A stretch of 64,000 nt of DNA from Mytilus edulis (GCF_963676685.1 NC_092354.1:25576193-25640192), one strand, 5' to 3'; positions 40,601 through 56,105 are shown, numbered from the stretch's first letter. Notes: a model not told the origin generated them from the letters alone. A program made the numbers and translations.

Positions 40601-42029
40601 GTAATATATTCTATACATCTTTCTTTAGAATATGGTCGATATAATGTAATATCAGAATGAATTATCAAAAAGGGGTAGAAATTACTAAAAAAATGTAATA
40701 TTGTTAAAAGCAATTAAGTTGGTTCAATATATTTCAGATACAAGTGTCATTATATATTATAAATTTATCTTGATCAAATGACCGATTTAAGGTATCATCT
40801 TTTACAATTGTCGAAAAAGTTGTCAAATTAACAGTGAAATTTTATAAAATCGTGATTAAAACCGTTGACAGGTTTGGTAATATATTCTATACATCCATCG
40901 TAAGAATATGGTCGATATAATGTCATATCAGAATGAATTATCAAAAAGGTGTAGAATTTACTAAAAAAATGTAATATTGTTAAAAGAAATTAAGTTGGTT
41001 CAATATACTTAAGATACAATTGTCATTACATATTATGAATTTATCTTGATCAAATGACCGATTTAAGGTATCATTTTTTACAATTGTCGAAAAAGGTGTC
41101 AAATTTGCATTGAAATTTAAAAAAAACTTGATTAAAACCGTTGGCAGGTTTGGTTATATATTCAATACAACTATCTTTAGAATATGGTCGATATAATGTA
41201 ATATCAGAATGAATTATCAAAAAGGGGTAGTAATTTACTAAAAAATGTAATATTGTTAAAAGAAATTAAGTTGGTTCAAGTTTACTTCAGATACAATTGT
41301 CATTACATATTATAAATCTGTCTTGATCAAATGACCGATTTAAGGTATCATCTATTACAATTATCGAAAAAGTTGTCAAATTTACAGTGAAATTTTATAA
41401 AATCGTGATTAAAACATTTCACAGGTTTGGTAATATATTCTATACATCTTTCTTTAGAATATGGTCGATATAATATAATATCAGAATGATTTATCAAAAA
41501 GGGGTAGAATTTACTACAAAATGTAATATTGTTAAAAGGAAATTAAGTTGGTTCAAGTTTACTTCAGATACATTTGTCATTACATATTATAAATCTATCT
41601 TGATCAAATGACCGATTTAAAGTATTGTCTAGTACAATTATCGAAAAAGGTGTCAAATTTACATTGAAATTTTTAAAAAAACTAGATTAAAACCGTTGGC
41701 AGGTTTAGTAATATATTCTATACAACTATATTTAGAATATGGTCGATATAATGTTATATCAGAATGGATTATCAAAAAGGGATAGAATTTACTAAAAAAA
41801 TGTAATATTGTTGAAAGAAATTAAGTTGGTTCAAGTTTACTTCAGATTCAATTGTCATTACATAATATAAATTTATATTGATCAAATGACCGATTTAAGG
41901 TATCATCTATTACAATTATCGACAAAGTTGTCAAATTTACAGTGAACTTTTATAAAATCATAATTAAAACATTTGACAGGTTTGGTAATATATTCTATAC
42001 ATCTATCTTTAGAATATAGTCGATATATA

Positions 42030-42444
42030 TAGATTCTTTCATTGATACCAGTGGATTATCGGATTTATCCAATAGAGATAGTTAAATTATTAATTTTAAA
42101 ATCCGAGTCGCCTCTGCGCTGACTTTAAAATTTATTATTTAACTATCGAGATTGGGTAAATCCGATAATCCACGAGTAATTATGTAAGAATCTGTTTCTC
42201 TAATGATTAAAAAAGCATTTTCATTTTTGTTTACCGAAAATCCCCTTCGAGTGCCTTTCACATTGCACGAAGTTGTCAATTTCATTAATACCTGTTATCA
42301 TATTTTGATTCATCCATTTAGCTTAAAAGGTCATGAACCTTAAAATCATCCAATGATCTTTTGAGATCACCCGCAACCACACGTTGATTAATTTTTTTTA
42401 TACAACGGGTTCAGAAAAGGATAAATTTCCATAGAATTAGAGAA
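42030..42444. mobile_element. Foldback insertion in the satellite
   Basis: 415 bp of non-satellite sequence split one monomer between GTCGATATA and ATGTAATATCAG. The first ~165 bp form a long imperfect hairpin: AGATTCTTTCATTGATACCA pairs with the end near TTATGTAAGAATCTG, GTGGATTATCGGATTTA with its complement, and TAGTTAAATTATTAATTTTA with its complement. The rest (CCCTTCGAGTGCCTTTCACA onward) is unpaired and non-coding. It occurs once, so it arrived after local amplification or outside the amplified part. Confidence 0.75.
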
Positions 42445-45400
42445 AATGTAATATCAGAATGAATTATCAACAAGGTGTAGAATTTACTAAAAAATGTAAT
42501 ATTGTTAAAAGAAATTGAGTTGGTTCAAGTTTACTTCAGATACAATTGTCATTACATATTACAAATTTATCCTGATCAAATGACCGAATTAAGGTATCAT
42601 CTATTACAATTATCGAAAAAGGTGTCAAATTTACATTGAAATTTAAAAAAAAACTTGATTAAAACCGTTGGCATGTTTGGTAATATATTCTATACAACTA
42701 TCTTTAGAATATGGTCGATATAATGTAATATCAGAATGAATTATCAAAAAGGGGTAGAATTTACTAAAAAATGTAATATTGTTAAAAGAAATTAAGTTGG
42801 TTCAAGTTTACTTCAGATACAATTGTCATTACATATTATAAATTTATCTTAATCAAATGATCGATTTAAGGTATCATCTTTTACAAATATCAAAAAAAAA
42901 GGGTTGTCAAATTTACAGTGAAATTTAAAAAAAAAACGTGATTAAAACCGTTGACAGGTATGGTAATATATTCTATACAACTATCTTAAGAATATGGTCG
43001 ATATAATGTAATATCAGAATAAATTATCAAAAAGGGGTAGAATCAACTAAAAAATATAATATTGTTAAAAAAAATTAAGGTGGTTCAAGTTTACTTCAGA
43101 GACAATTATCATTACATATTATAAATCTATCTTGATCAAATGACCGATTTAAGGTATCTTCTATTACAATTATCGAAAAAGCTGTCAAATTTGCAGTCAA
43201 ATTTAAAAAAATCGTGATTATAACCGTTGACAGGTTTGGTAATATATTCAATACAACTATCTTTAGAATATAGTCGATATAATGTAATATCAGAATGAAT
43301 TATGAAAAAGGGGTAGAATTTACTAAAAAAATAATAATGTTAAAAGAAATTAAGTTGGTTCAAGTTTAATTCAGATACAATTGTCATTACATATTATAAA
43401 TTTATCTTGATCAAATGACCGATTTAAGGTACCATCTATTACAATTATCGAAAAAGGTGTCAAATTTACATTGAAATTTAAAAAAAAACTTGATTAAAAC
43501 CGTTGGCATGTTTGGTAATATATTCTATACAACTATCTTTAGAATATGGTCGATATAATGTAATAGCAGAATGAATTATGAAAAAGGGGTAGAATTTACT
43601 AAAAAAAAATAATATTGTTAAAAGAAATTAAGTTGGTTCAAGTTTACTTCAGATACAATTGTCATTACATATTATAAATTTATCTTGATCAAATGACCGA
43701 TTTAAGGTATCATCTATTACAATTATCGAAAAAAGTGTCAAATTTACATTGAAATTTTCAAAATCGTGATTAAAACATTTGACAGGTATGGTAATATATT
43801 CAATACAACTATCTTTAGAATATAGTCGATATAATGTAATATCAGAATGAATTATGGAAAAGGGGTAGAATTTACTACAAAATGTAATATTGTTAAAAGA
43901 AATTAAGTTGGTTCAAGTTTACTTCAGATACAACTGTCATCACATATTATAAATCTATCTTAATCAAATGACCAATTTAAGGTATCATCTATTACAATTA
44001 TCGAAAAAGGTGTCAAACTTACATTGAAATTTAAAAAAAAACTTGATTAAAACCGTTGGCATGTTTGGTAATATATTCTATACAACTATCTTTAGAATAT
44101 GGTCGATATAATGTAATAGCAGAATGAATTATGAAAAAGGGGTAGAATTTACTAAAAAATATAATATGTTGAAAGAAATTGAGTTGGTTCAAGTTTACTT
44201 CAGATCCAATTTTCATTACACATTATAAATTTATTTTGATCAAATGACCGATTTAAGGTATCATCTATTACAATTATCGAAAAAGGTGTCAAATTTACAT
44301 TGAAATTGTAAAAAATCGTGATTATAACCGTTGACAGGTTTGGTAATATATTCAATACAACTATCTTTAGAATATAGTCGATATAATGTAATATCAGAAT
44401 GAATTATGAAAAAGGGGTAGAATTTACTAAAAAAAAATAATATTGTTAAAAGAAATTAAGTTGGTTCAAGTTTACTTCAGATACAATTGTCATTACATAT
44501 TATAAATTTATCTTGATCAAATGACCGATTTAAGGTATCATCTATTACAATTATCGAAAAAAGTGTCAAATTTACATTGAAATTTTCAAAATCGTGATTA
44601 TAACCGTTGAAAGGTTTGGTAATATATTCAATACAACTATCTTTAGAATATAGTCGATATAATGTAATATCAGAATGAATTATGAAAAAGGTGTAGAATT
44701 TACTAAAATAATATTGTTAAAAGAAATTAAGTTGGTTCAAGTTTAATTCAGATACAATTGTCATTACATAGTATAAATTAATCTTGATCAAATGACCGAT
44801 TTAAGGTATCATCTATTACAATTATCGAAAAAGTTGTCAAATTTACAGTGAAATTTTATAAAATCGTTATTAAAACATTTGACAGGTATGGTAATATATT
44901 CTATACAACTATCTTTAGATTATGGTCGATATAATGTAATATCAGAAAGGGGTAGAATTTTCTACAAAATATATTATTGTTAAAAGAAATTAAGTTGGTT
45001 CAAGTTTTCAGATACAACTGTCATTACATATTATAAATCTATCTTGATCAAATGACCAATTTAAGGTATCATCTATTACAATTATCGAAAAAGGTGTCAA
45101 ATTTACATTGAAATTTAAAAAAGAACTTTATTAAAACCGTTGGCATGTTTGGTAATATATTCTATACAACTATCTTTAGAATATTGTCGATATAATGTAA
45201 TAGCAGAATGAATTATGAAAAAGGGGTAGAATTTACTAAAAAAATATAATATGTTAAAAGAAATTGAGTTGGTTCAAGTTTACTTCAGATCCAATTGTCA
45301 TTACATATTATAAATTTATCTTGATCAAATGACCGATTAAAGGTATCATCTATTACAATTATCGAAAAAGTTGTCAAATTTACAGTGAAATTTTAAAAAA

Positions 45401-45574
45401 AACTGATTAAAACCGTTGGCAGGTTTGGTAATATATTCTATACAACTATCTTTAGAATATGGTCGATATAATGTTATATCAGAATGAATTATGAAAAAGG
45501 GGTAGAATTTACTAAAAAATATAATATTTTAAAAGAAATTAAGTTGGTTCAAGTTTACTTCAGATACAATTGTC

Positions 45575-46554
45575 AACGAGAGAAATTTATGTATTACTGA
45601 AAAATTATTACACCAGGGTTTTCGATATCACAAACTAGTCAAAACTTTTACTAAATTTTATCATCGGTATAAAGACATCATTCGTAAATATAGCTCAACA
45701 TGCAGACTTTTTATACGTTCAGGTATTTCACATCCAATTTTTTATGGAAATATTCTTTATAAAGCACAAAGGTGTCAGTATTCACCCCAGAAATTTACAA
45801 AACCTTTAAATAGACTGATTAAGAAGGGATATAATTACGATACTGTTGTCAAGTCATTAAAGATTGCATATGTTGGCGTTAATATTGAGTCACTGATAAG
45901 GTCTTTGCGTCGGAACTAAAGACATTTATTCTAAAAACAGTTGTTGGCATGACACGGGTTATGTTCTTCTCATATATGTTATGATGGTATGATACTAAAC
46001 CCCTAACGGGAAGGATTGTGCCTGAGGTTCATATGATGAAATAATAATCTTTCAGTCCGTTTAGTTGAAGTCTGGAGCTGGCATGTCAGTTAACTGCTAG
46101 TAGTCTGTTGTTATTTATGTATTATTGTCATTTTGTTTATTTTCTTTGGTTACATCTTCTGACATCAGACTCGGACTTCTCTTGAACTGAATTTTAATGT
46201 GCGTATTGTTATGCGTTTATTTTTCTACATTGGTTAGAGGTATAGGGGGGTTGAGATCTCACAAACATGTTTAACCCCGCCTCATTTTTGCGCCTGTCCC
46301 AAGTCAGGAGCCTCTGGCCTTTGTTAGTCTTGTATTATTTTTTGAATTAGTTTCTTGTGTACAATTTGGAAATTAGTATGGCGTTCATTATCACTGAACT
46401 AGTATATATTTGTTTAGGTGCCAGCTGAAGGACGCCTCCGGGTGCGGGAATTTCTCGCTACATTGCAGACCTGTTGGCGACCTTCTGTTGTTGTTTTTTA
46501 TTTGGTCGGGTTGTTGTCTCTTTGACACATTTCCTATTTCCATTCTCAATTTTA
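45575..46554 (+). mobile_element. R2 retroposon in satellite, copy 1, with 113-codon C-terminal ORF
   Basis: The insertion starts within a monomer at TTGTCA and ends CATTCTCAATTTTAATCATT, after which the monomer resumes (CCATATTA, compare TTACATATTATA), suggesting a short TCA overlap. From 45578 an open frame of 113 codons runs to TAA 45917-45919: ITEKLLHQGFRYHKLVKTFT, KFYHRYKDIIRKYSSTCRLF, ISHPIFYGNILYKAQRCQYS and LNRLIKKGYNYDTVVKSLKI. It looks like the C-terminus of a reverse-transcriptase-type protein, relatives of which exist at 22.6 and 23.9 kb. About 635 bp of 3' sequence follow. No promoter or start is included, so it is a dead, 5'-truncated copy. Confidence 0.75.
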
Positions 46555-48445
46555 ATCATTCCATATTAAAAATTTATCTTGATCAAATGACCGATTTAAG
46601 GTATCATCTATTACAAATATCGAAAAAGGTGTCAAATTTACATTCAAATTTTTAAAAATCGTGATTAAAACCGTTGACAGGTTTAGTTATATATTCAATA
46701 CAACTATCTTTAGAATATAGTCGATATAATGTAATATCAGAATGAATTATGAAAAAGGGGTAGAATTTACCAAAAAATGTAATATTGTTAAAAGAAATTA
46801 AGTTCGTTGAAGTTTAATTCAGATACAATTGTGATTATATATTATAAATTTATCTTGATCAAATGACCGATTTAAGGTATCATCTATTACAATTATCGAA
46901 AAAGTTGTCAAATTTACAGTGAAATTTAAAAAAAAACTGATTAAAACCGTTGGCAGGTTTGGTAATATATTTCAATACAACTATCTTTAGAATATGGTCG
47001 ATATAATGTAATATCAGAATGAATTATCAAAAAGGTGTAGAAATAAAGTTGGTTCACGATTACTTCAGATACAATTGTGATTACATATTATAAATTTATT
47101 TTGATCAAATGACCGATTTAAGGTATCATCTATTACAATTATCGAAAAAGTTGTCAAATTTACGGTGAAATTTTATAAAATCGTGAATAAAACCGTTGAC
47201 ATGTTTGGTAATATATTCTAACAACTATCTTTAGAATATAGTCGATATAATGTAACATCAGAATGAATTATGAAAAAGGGGTACAATTTACTAAAAAAAA
47301 AAATATTGTTAAAAGAAATTAAGTTGGTCCAAGTTTACTTCAGATCCAATTTTCATTACACATTATAAATTTATTTTGATCAAATGACCGATTTAAGGTA
47401 TCATCTATTACAATTATCGAAAAAAGGTGTCAAATTTATATTGAAATTGTAAAAAATTGTGATTATAACCGTTGACAGGTTTGGTAATATTTTCAATACA
47501 ACTATCTTTAGAATATAGTCGATATAATGTAATATCAGAATGAATTATGAAAAAGGGGTAGAATTTACTTAAAAAAAATAATATTGTTAAAAGAAATTAA
47601 GTTGGTTCAAGTTTACTTCAGATACAATTGTCATTACATATTATAAATTTATCTTGATCAAATGACCGATTTAAGGTATCATCTATTACAATTATCGAAA
47701 AAAGTGTCAAATTTACATTGAAATTTTCAAAATCGTGATTATAACCGTTGAAAGGTTTGGTAATATATTCAATACAACTATCTTTAGAATATAGTCGATA
47801 TAATGTAATATCAGAATGAATTATGCAAAAGGTGTAGAATTTACTAAAAAAATAATATTGTTAAAAGAAATTAAGTTGGTTCAAATTTAATTCAGATACA
47901 ATTGTCATTACATAGTATAAATTAATCTTGATCAAATGACCGATTTAAGGTATCATCTATTACAATTATCGAAATAGTTGTCAAATTTACAGTGAAATTT
48001 TATAAAATCGTGATTAAAACATTTGACAGGTATTATAATGTATTCTATACAACTATCTTTAGATGATGGTCGATATAATGTAATATCAGAAAGGGGTAGA
48101 ATTTACTACAAAATGTAATATTGTTAAAAGAAATTAAGTTGGTTCAAGTTTACTTCAGATACAATTGTCATTACATATTATAAATCTATCTTGATCAAAT
48201 GACCGATTTAAGGTATCAACTATCACAATTATCGAAAAAGTTGTCAAATTTACAGTGAAATTAAAAAACAAATTTGATTAAAACCGTTGGCAGGTTTGGT
48301 AATATATTCTATACAACTATCTTTGGAATATGGTCGATATAATGTTATATCAGAATGAATTATGAAAAAGGGGTAGAATTTACTAAAAAATATAATATTT
48401 TAAAAGAAATTAAGTTGGTTCAAGTTTACTTCAGATACAATTGTC

Positions 48446-49424
48446 AACGAGAGAAATTTATGTATTACTGAAAAATTATTACACCAGGGTTTTCGATATC
48501 ACAAACTAGTCAAAACTTTTACTAAATTTTATCATCGGTATAAAGACATCATTCGTAAATATAGCTCAACATGCAGACTTTTTATACGTTCAGGTATTTC
48601 ACATCCAATTTTTTATGGAAATATTCTTTATAAAGCACAAAGGTGTCAGTATTCACCCCAGAAACTTACAAAACCTTTAAATAGACTGATTAAGAAGGGA
48701 TATAATTACGATACTGTTGTCAAGTCATTAAAGATTGCATATGTTGGCGTTAATATTGAGTCACTGATAAGGTCTTTGCGTCGGAACTAAAGACATTTAT
48801 TCTCAAAACAGTTGTTGGCATGACACGGGTTATGTTCTTCTCATATATGTTATGATGGTATGATACTAAACCCCTAACGGGAAGGATTGTGCCTGAGGTT
48901 CATATGATGAAATCATAATCTTTCAGTCCGTTTAGTTGAAGTCTGGAGCTGGCATGTCAGTTAACTGCTAGTAGTCTGTTGTTATTTATGTATTATTGTC
49001 ATTTTGTTTATTTTCTTTGGTTACATCTTCTGACATCAGACTCGGACTTCTCTTGAACTGAATTTTAATGTGCGTATTGTTATGCGTTTATTTTTCTACA
49101 TTGGTTAGAGGTATAGGGGGGTTGAGATCTCACAAACATGTTTAACCCCGCCTCATTTTTGCGCCTGTCCCAAGTCAGGAGCCTCTGGCCTTTGTTAGTC
49201 TTGTATTATTTTTATATTAGTTTCTTGTGTACAATTTGGAAATTAGTATGGCGTTCATTATTACTGAACTAGTATATATTTGTTTAGGTGCCAGCTGAAG
49301 GACGCCTCCTGGTGCGGGAATTTCTCGCTACATTGAAGACCTGTTGGCGACCTTCTGTTGTTGTTTTTTATTTGGTCGGGTTGTTGTCTCTTTGACACAT
49401 TCCCTATTTCCATTCTCAATTTTA
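48446..49424 (+). mobile_element. R2 retroposon in satellite, copy 2
   Basis: Nearly identical to copy 1 and placed 2,871 bp after it; the 113-codon frame (48449-48790) is open, with a few substitutions (for example AAACTTACAAAACC for AAATTTACAAAACC). The identical junctions show that it derives from copy 1 by amplification of the unit and not by a new insertion. Confidence 0.85.
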
Positions 49425-51314
49425 ATCATTCCATATTATAAATTTATCTTGATCAAATGACCGATTTAAGGTATCATCTATTACAAATATCGAAAAAGGT
49501 GTCAAATTTACATTGAAATTTTAAAAAATCGTGATTAAAACCGTTGACAGGTTTAGTTATATATTCAATACAACTATCTCTAGAATATAGTCGATATAAT
49601 GTAATATCAGAATGAATTATGAAAAAGGGGTAGAATTTACCCAAAAATGTAATATTGTTAAAAGAAATTAAGTTCGTTGAAGTTTAATTCAGATACAATT
49701 GTGATTACATATTATAAATTTATCTTGATCAAATGACCGATTTAAGGTATCATCTATTACAATTATCGAAAAAGTTGTCAAATTTACGGTGAAATTTAAA
49801 AAAAAACTGATTAAAACCGTTGGCAGGTTTGGTAATATATTTCAATACAACTATCTTTAGAATATGGTCGATATAATGTAATATCAGAATGAATTATCAA
49901 AAAGGTGTAGAAATTAAGTTGGTTCACGATTACTTCAGATACAATTGTGATTACATATTATAAATTTATTTTGATCAAATGACCGATTTAAGGTATCATC
50001 TATTACAATTATCGAAAAAGTTGTCAAATTTACGGTGAAATTTTATAAAATCGTGAATAAAACCGTTGACATGTTTGGTAATATATTCTAACAACTATCT
50101 TTAGAATATAGTCGATATAATGTAACATCAGAATGAATTATGAAAAAGGGGTACAATTTACTAAAAAAAAAAATATTGTTAAAAGAAATTAAGTTGGTCC
50201 AAGTTTACTTCAGATCCAATTTTCATTACACATTATAAATTTATTTTGATCAAATGACCGATTTAAGGTATCATCTATTACAATTATCGAAAAAGGTGTC
50301 AAATTTATATTGAAATTGTAAAAAATTGTGATTATAACCGTTGACAGGTTTGGTAATATTTTCAATACAACTATCTTTAGAATATAGTCGATATAATGTA
50401 ATATCAGAATGAATTATGAAAAAGGGGTAGAATTTACTTAAAAAAAATAATATTGTTAAAAGAAATTAAGTTGGTTCAAGTTTACTTCAGATACAATTGT
50501 CATTACATATTATAAATTTATCTTGATCAAATGACCGATTTAAGGTATCATCTATTACAATTATCGAAAAAAGTGTCAAATTTACATTGAAATTTTCAAA
50601 ATCGTGATTATAACCGTTGAAAGGTTTGGTAATATATTCAATACAACTATCTTTAGAATATAGTCGATATAATGTAATATCAGAATGAATTATGCAAAAG
50701 GTGTAGAATTTACTAAAAAAATAATATTGTTAAAAGAAATTAAGTTGGTTCAAATTTAATTCAGATACAATTGTCATTACATAGTATAAATTAATCTTGA
50801 TCAAATGACCGATTTAAGGTATCATCTATTACAATTATCGAAATAGTTGTCAAATTTACAGTGAAATTTTATAAAATCGTGATTAAAACATTTGACAGGT
50901 ATTATAATGTATTCTATACAACTATCTTTAGATGATGGTCGATATAATGTAATATCAGAAAGGGGTAGAATTTACTACAAAATGTAATATTGTTAAAAGA
51001 AATTAAGTTGGTTCAAGTTTACTTCAGATACAATTGTCATTACATATTATAAATCTATCTTGATCAAATGACCGATTTAAGGTATCAACTATCACAATTA
51101 TCGAAAAAGTTGTCAAATTTACAGTGAAATTAAAAAACAAATTTGATTAAAACCGTTGGCAGGTTTGGTAATATATTCTATACAACTATCTTTGGAATAT
51201 GGTCGATATAATGTTATATCAGAATGAATTATGAAAAAGGGGTAGAATTTACTAAAAAATATAATATTTTAAAAGAAATTAAGTTGGTTCAAGTTTACTT
51301 CAGATACAATTGTC

Positions 51315-52293
51315 AACGAGAGAAATTTATGTATTACTGAAAAATTATTACACCAGGGTTTTCGATATCACAAACTAGTCAAAACTTTTACTAAATTTTA
51401 TCATCGGTATAAAGACATCATTCGTAAATATAGCTCAACATGCAGACTTTTTATACGTTCAGGTATTTCACATCCAATTTTTTATGGAAATATTCTTTAT
51501 AAAGCACAAAGGTGTCAGTATTCACCCCAGAAACTTACAAAACCTTTAAATAGACTGATTAAGAAGGGATATAATTACGATACTGTTGTCAAGTCATTAA
51601 AGATTGCATATGTTGGCGTTAATATTGAGTCACTGATAAGGTCTTTGCGTCGGAACTAAAGACATTTATTCTCAAAACAGTTGTTGGCATGACACGGGTT
51701 ATGTTCTTCTCATATATGTTATGATGGTATGATACTAAACCCCTAACGGGAAGGATTGTGCCTGAGGTTCATATGATGAAATCATAATCTTTCAGTCCGT
51801 TTAGTTGAAGTCTGGAGCTGGCATGTCAGTTAACTGCTAGTAGTCTGTTGTTATTTATGTATTATTGTCATTTTGTTTATTTTCTTTGGTTACATCTTCT
51901 GACATCAGACTCGGACTTCTCTTGAACTGAATTTTAATGTGCGTATTGTTATGCGTTTATTTTTCTACATTGGTTAGAGGTATAGGGGGGTTGAGATCTC
52001 ACAAACATGTTTAACCCCGCCTCATTTTTGCGCCTGTCCCAAGTCAGGAGCCTCTGGCCTTTGTTAGTCTTGTATTATTTTTATATTAGTTTCTTGTGTA
52101 CAATTTGGAAATTAGTATGGCGTTCATTATTACTGAACTAGTATATATTTGTTTAGGTGCCAGCTGAAGGACGCCTCCTGGTGCGGGAATTTCTCGCTAC
52201 ATTGAAGACCTGTTGGCGACCTTCTGTTGTTGTTTTTTATTTGGTCGGGTTGTTGTCTCTTTGACACATTCCCTATTTCCATTCTCAATTTTA
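51315..52293 (+). mobile_element. R2 retroposon in satellite, copy 3
   Basis: Placed 2,869 bp after copy 2 and almost indistinguishable from it; the frame runs 51318-51659. It shares copy 2's private variants (GGACGCCTCCTGGTGCGGGA, CATTGAAGACC), so copies 2 and 3 are the most recent pair. Confidence 0.85.
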
Positions 52294-53269
52294 ATCATTC
52301 CATATTATTAATTTATCTTGATCAAATGACCGATTTAAGGTATCATCTATTACAAATATCGAAAAAGGTGTCAAATTTACATTGAAATTTTAAAAAATCG
52401 TGATTAAAACCGTTGACAGGTTTAGTTATATATTCAATACAACTATCTCTAGAATATAGTCGATATAATGTAATATCAGAATGAATTATGAAAAAGGGGT
52501 AGAATTTACCCAAAAATGTAATATTGTTAAAAGAAATTAAGTTCGTTGAAGTTTAATTCAGATACAATTGTGATTACATATTATAAATTTATCTTGATCA
52601 AATGACCGATTTAAGGTATCATCTATTACAATTATCGAAAAAGTTGTCAAATTTACAGTGAAATTTAAAAAAAAACTGATTAAAACCGTTGGCAGGTTTG
52701 GTAATATATTTCAATACAACTATCTTTAGAATATGGTCGATATAATGTAATATCAGAATGAATTATCAAAAAGGTGTAGAAATTAAGTTGGTTCACGATT
52801 ACTTCAGATACAATTGTGATTACATATTATAAATTTATTTTGATCAAATGACCGATTTAAGGTATCATCTATTACAATTATCGAAAAAGTTGTCAAATTT
52901 ACAGTGAAATTTTATAAAATCGTGAATAAAACCGTTGACATGTTTGGTAATATATTCTAACAACTATCTTTAGAATATAGTCGATATAATGTAACATCAG
53001 AATGAATTATGAAAAAGGGGTAGAATTTACAAAAAAAAAATATTGTTAAAAGAAATTAAGTTGGTCCAAGTTTACTTCAGATCCAATTTTCATTACACAT
53101 TATAAATTTATTTTGATCAAATGACCGATTTAAGGTATCATCTATTACAATTATCGAAAAAGTTGTCAAATTTACATTGAAATTGTAAAAAATTGTGATT
53201 ATAACCGTTGACAGGTTTGGTAATATATTTAATGCAACTATCTTTAGAATATGGTCGATATAATGTTAT

Positions 53270-56030
53270 ATCAGAATGGATTATCAAAAAGGGGTAGAAT
53301 TTACTAAAAAAAAATGTAATATTGTTAAAAGAAATTAAGTTGGTTCAAGTTTACTTCAGATACAATTGTCATTATATATCATAAATTTATCTTGATCAAA
53401 TGACCGATTTAAGGTATCATCTATTACAATTATCGAAAAAAGTGTCAAATTTACATTGAAATTGTAAAAAATCGTGATTATAACCGTTGACAGGTTTGGT
53501 AATATATTCAATACAACTATCTTTAGAATATAGTCGATATAATGTAATATCAGAATGAATTATGAAAAAGGTGTAGAATTTACTAAAAAAATAATATTGT
53601 TAAAAGAAATTAAGTTGGTTCAAGTTTAATTCAGATACAATTGTCATTACATAGTATAAATTAATCTTGATCAAATGACCGATTTAAGGTATCATCTATT
53701 ACAATTATCGAAAAAGTTGTCAAATTTACAGTGAAATTTTATAAAATCGTGATTAAATCATTTGACAGGTATGGTAATGTATTCTATACAACTATCTTTA
53801 GATGATGGTCGATATAATGTAATATCAGAAAGGGGTAGAATTTACTACAAAATGTAATATTGTTAAAAGAAATTAAGTTGGTTCAAGTTTACTTCAGATA
53901 CAACTGTCATTACATATTATAAATCTATCTTGATCAAATGACCAATTTAAGGTATCATCTATTACAATTATCGAAAAAGGTGTCAAATTTACATTGAAAT
54001 TTAAAAAAAAACTTTATTAAAACCGTTGGCATGTTTGGTAATATATTCTATACAACTATCTTTAGAATATGGTCGATATAATGTAATAGCAGAATGAATT
54101 ATGAAAAAGGAGTAGAATTTACTAAAAAAAATATAATATGTTAAAAGAAATTGAGTTGGTTCAAGTTTACTTCAGATCCAATTGTCATGACACATTATAA
54201 ATTTATCTTGATCAAATGACCGATTTAAGGTATCATTTATTACAATTATCGAAAAAGTTGTCAAATTTACATTGAAATTTTAAAAAATCTTGATTAAAAC
54301 CGTTGACAGGTTTGGTAATATATTCTATACATCTATCTCAAGAATATGGTCGATATAATGTTATATCATCATGACTTATCATCAAGGTGTAGAATTTACT
54401 ACAAAATGTAATATTGTTAAAGGAAATTGAGTTGGTTCAAGTTTACTTCAGATCCAATTGTCATGACACATTATAAATTTATCTTGATCAAATGACCGAT
54501 TTAAGGTATCATTTATTACAATTATCGAAAAAGTTGTCAAATTTACATTGAAATTTTAAAAAATCTTGATTAAAACCGTTGACAGGTTTGGTAATATATT
54601 CTATACATCTATCTCAAGAATATGGTCGATATAATGTTATATCAGAATGGATTATCAAAAAGGGGTAGAATTTACTAAAAAAAATGTAATATTGTTAAAA
54701 GAAATTAGGTTGGTTCAAGTTTACTTCAGATACAATTGTCATATATCATAAATTTAACTTGATCAAATGAACGATTTAAGGTATCATCTATTACAATTAT
54801 CGAAAAAAGTGTCAAATTTACATTGAAATTGTAAAAAATCGTGATTATAACCATTGACAGGTTTGGTAATATATTCAATACAACTATCTTTAGAATATAG
54901 TCGATATAATGTTATATCAGAATGAATTATGAAAAAGGTGTAGAATTTACTAAAAAAATAATATTGTTAAAAGAAATTAAGTTGGTTCAAGTTTAATTCA
55001 GATACAATTGTCATTACATAGTATAAATTAATCTTGATCAAATGACCGATTTAAGGTATCATCTATCACAATTATCGAAAAAGTTGTCAAATTTACAGTG
55101 AAATTTTATCAAATCGTGATTAAAACATTTGACAGGTATGGTAATGTATTCTATACAACTATCTTTAGATGATGGTCGATATAATGTAATATCAGAAAGG
55201 GGTAGAATTTACTACAAAATGTAATATTGTTAAAAGAAATTAAGTTGGTTCAAGTTTACTTCAGATACAACTGTCATTACATATTATAAATCTATCTTGA
55301 TCAAATGACCAATTTAAGGTATCATCTATTACAATTATCGAAAAAGGTGTCAAATTTACATTGAAATTTAAAAAAAAACTTTATTAAAACCGTTGGCATG
55401 TATGGTAATATATTCTATACAACTATCTTTAGAATATGGTCGATATAATGTAATAGCAGAATGAATTATGAAAAAGGAGTAGAATTTACTAAAAAAAAAT
55501 ATAATATGTTAAAAGAAATTGAGTTGGTTCAAGTTTACTTCAGATCCAATTGTCATGACACATTATAAATTTATCTTGATCAAATGACCGATTTAAGGTA
55601 TCATCTATTACAATTATCGAAAAAGGTGTCAAATTTACATTGAAATTTTAAAAAATCGTGATTAAAACCGTTGACAGGTTTGGTAATATATTCTATACAT
55701 CTATCTTAAGAATATGGTCGATATAATGTAATATCATCATGAATTATCATCAAGGTGTAGAATTTACTACAAAATGTAATATTGTTAAAAGAAATTAAGT
55801 TGGTTCAAGTTTACTTCAGATACAATTGTAATTACATATTATGAATTTATCTTGATCAAATGACCGATTTAAGGTATCATCTATTACAATTATCGAAAAA
55901 GGTGTTAAATTTACATTGAAATTTTAAAAAATCGTGATTAAAATCGTTGACAGGTTTGGTAATATATTCAATACAACTATCTTTAGAATATAGTCGATAT
56001 AATGTTATATCAGAATGAATTATGAAAAAG
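53270..56030. repeat. Higher-order repeat of ~1.37 kb
   Basis: The marker ATAGTATAAATTAATCTTGATC appears at 53651 and 55019 (spacing 1,368), and flanking monomers match in order. Within it, 54151-54426 and 54427-54640 are a near-identical single-monomer duplication (TTGAGTTGGTTCAAGTTTAC, AATTGTCATGACACATT, TCTATCTCAAGAATATGG), 276 bp apart. Confidence 0.7.
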
Positions 56031-56105
56031 GGGTAGAATTTACTAAAAAATATAATATGTTAAAAGAAATTAAGTTGGTTCAAGTTTACTTCAGATACAA
56101 TTGTC

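Larger units (their letters stand above)
45574..51313. repeat. Higher-order repeat, two 2.87-kb units plus part of a third
   Basis: Unit 1 (45574-48444) and unit 2 (48445-51313) each hold one R2 copy and about seven satellite monomers with the same private features: ATTATGCAAAAGGTGTAG, GGTATTATAATGTATTC and TAGATGATGGTCGAT. A third unit starts at 51314 and follows the same order to about 53,040, then diverges. Confidence 0.85.
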
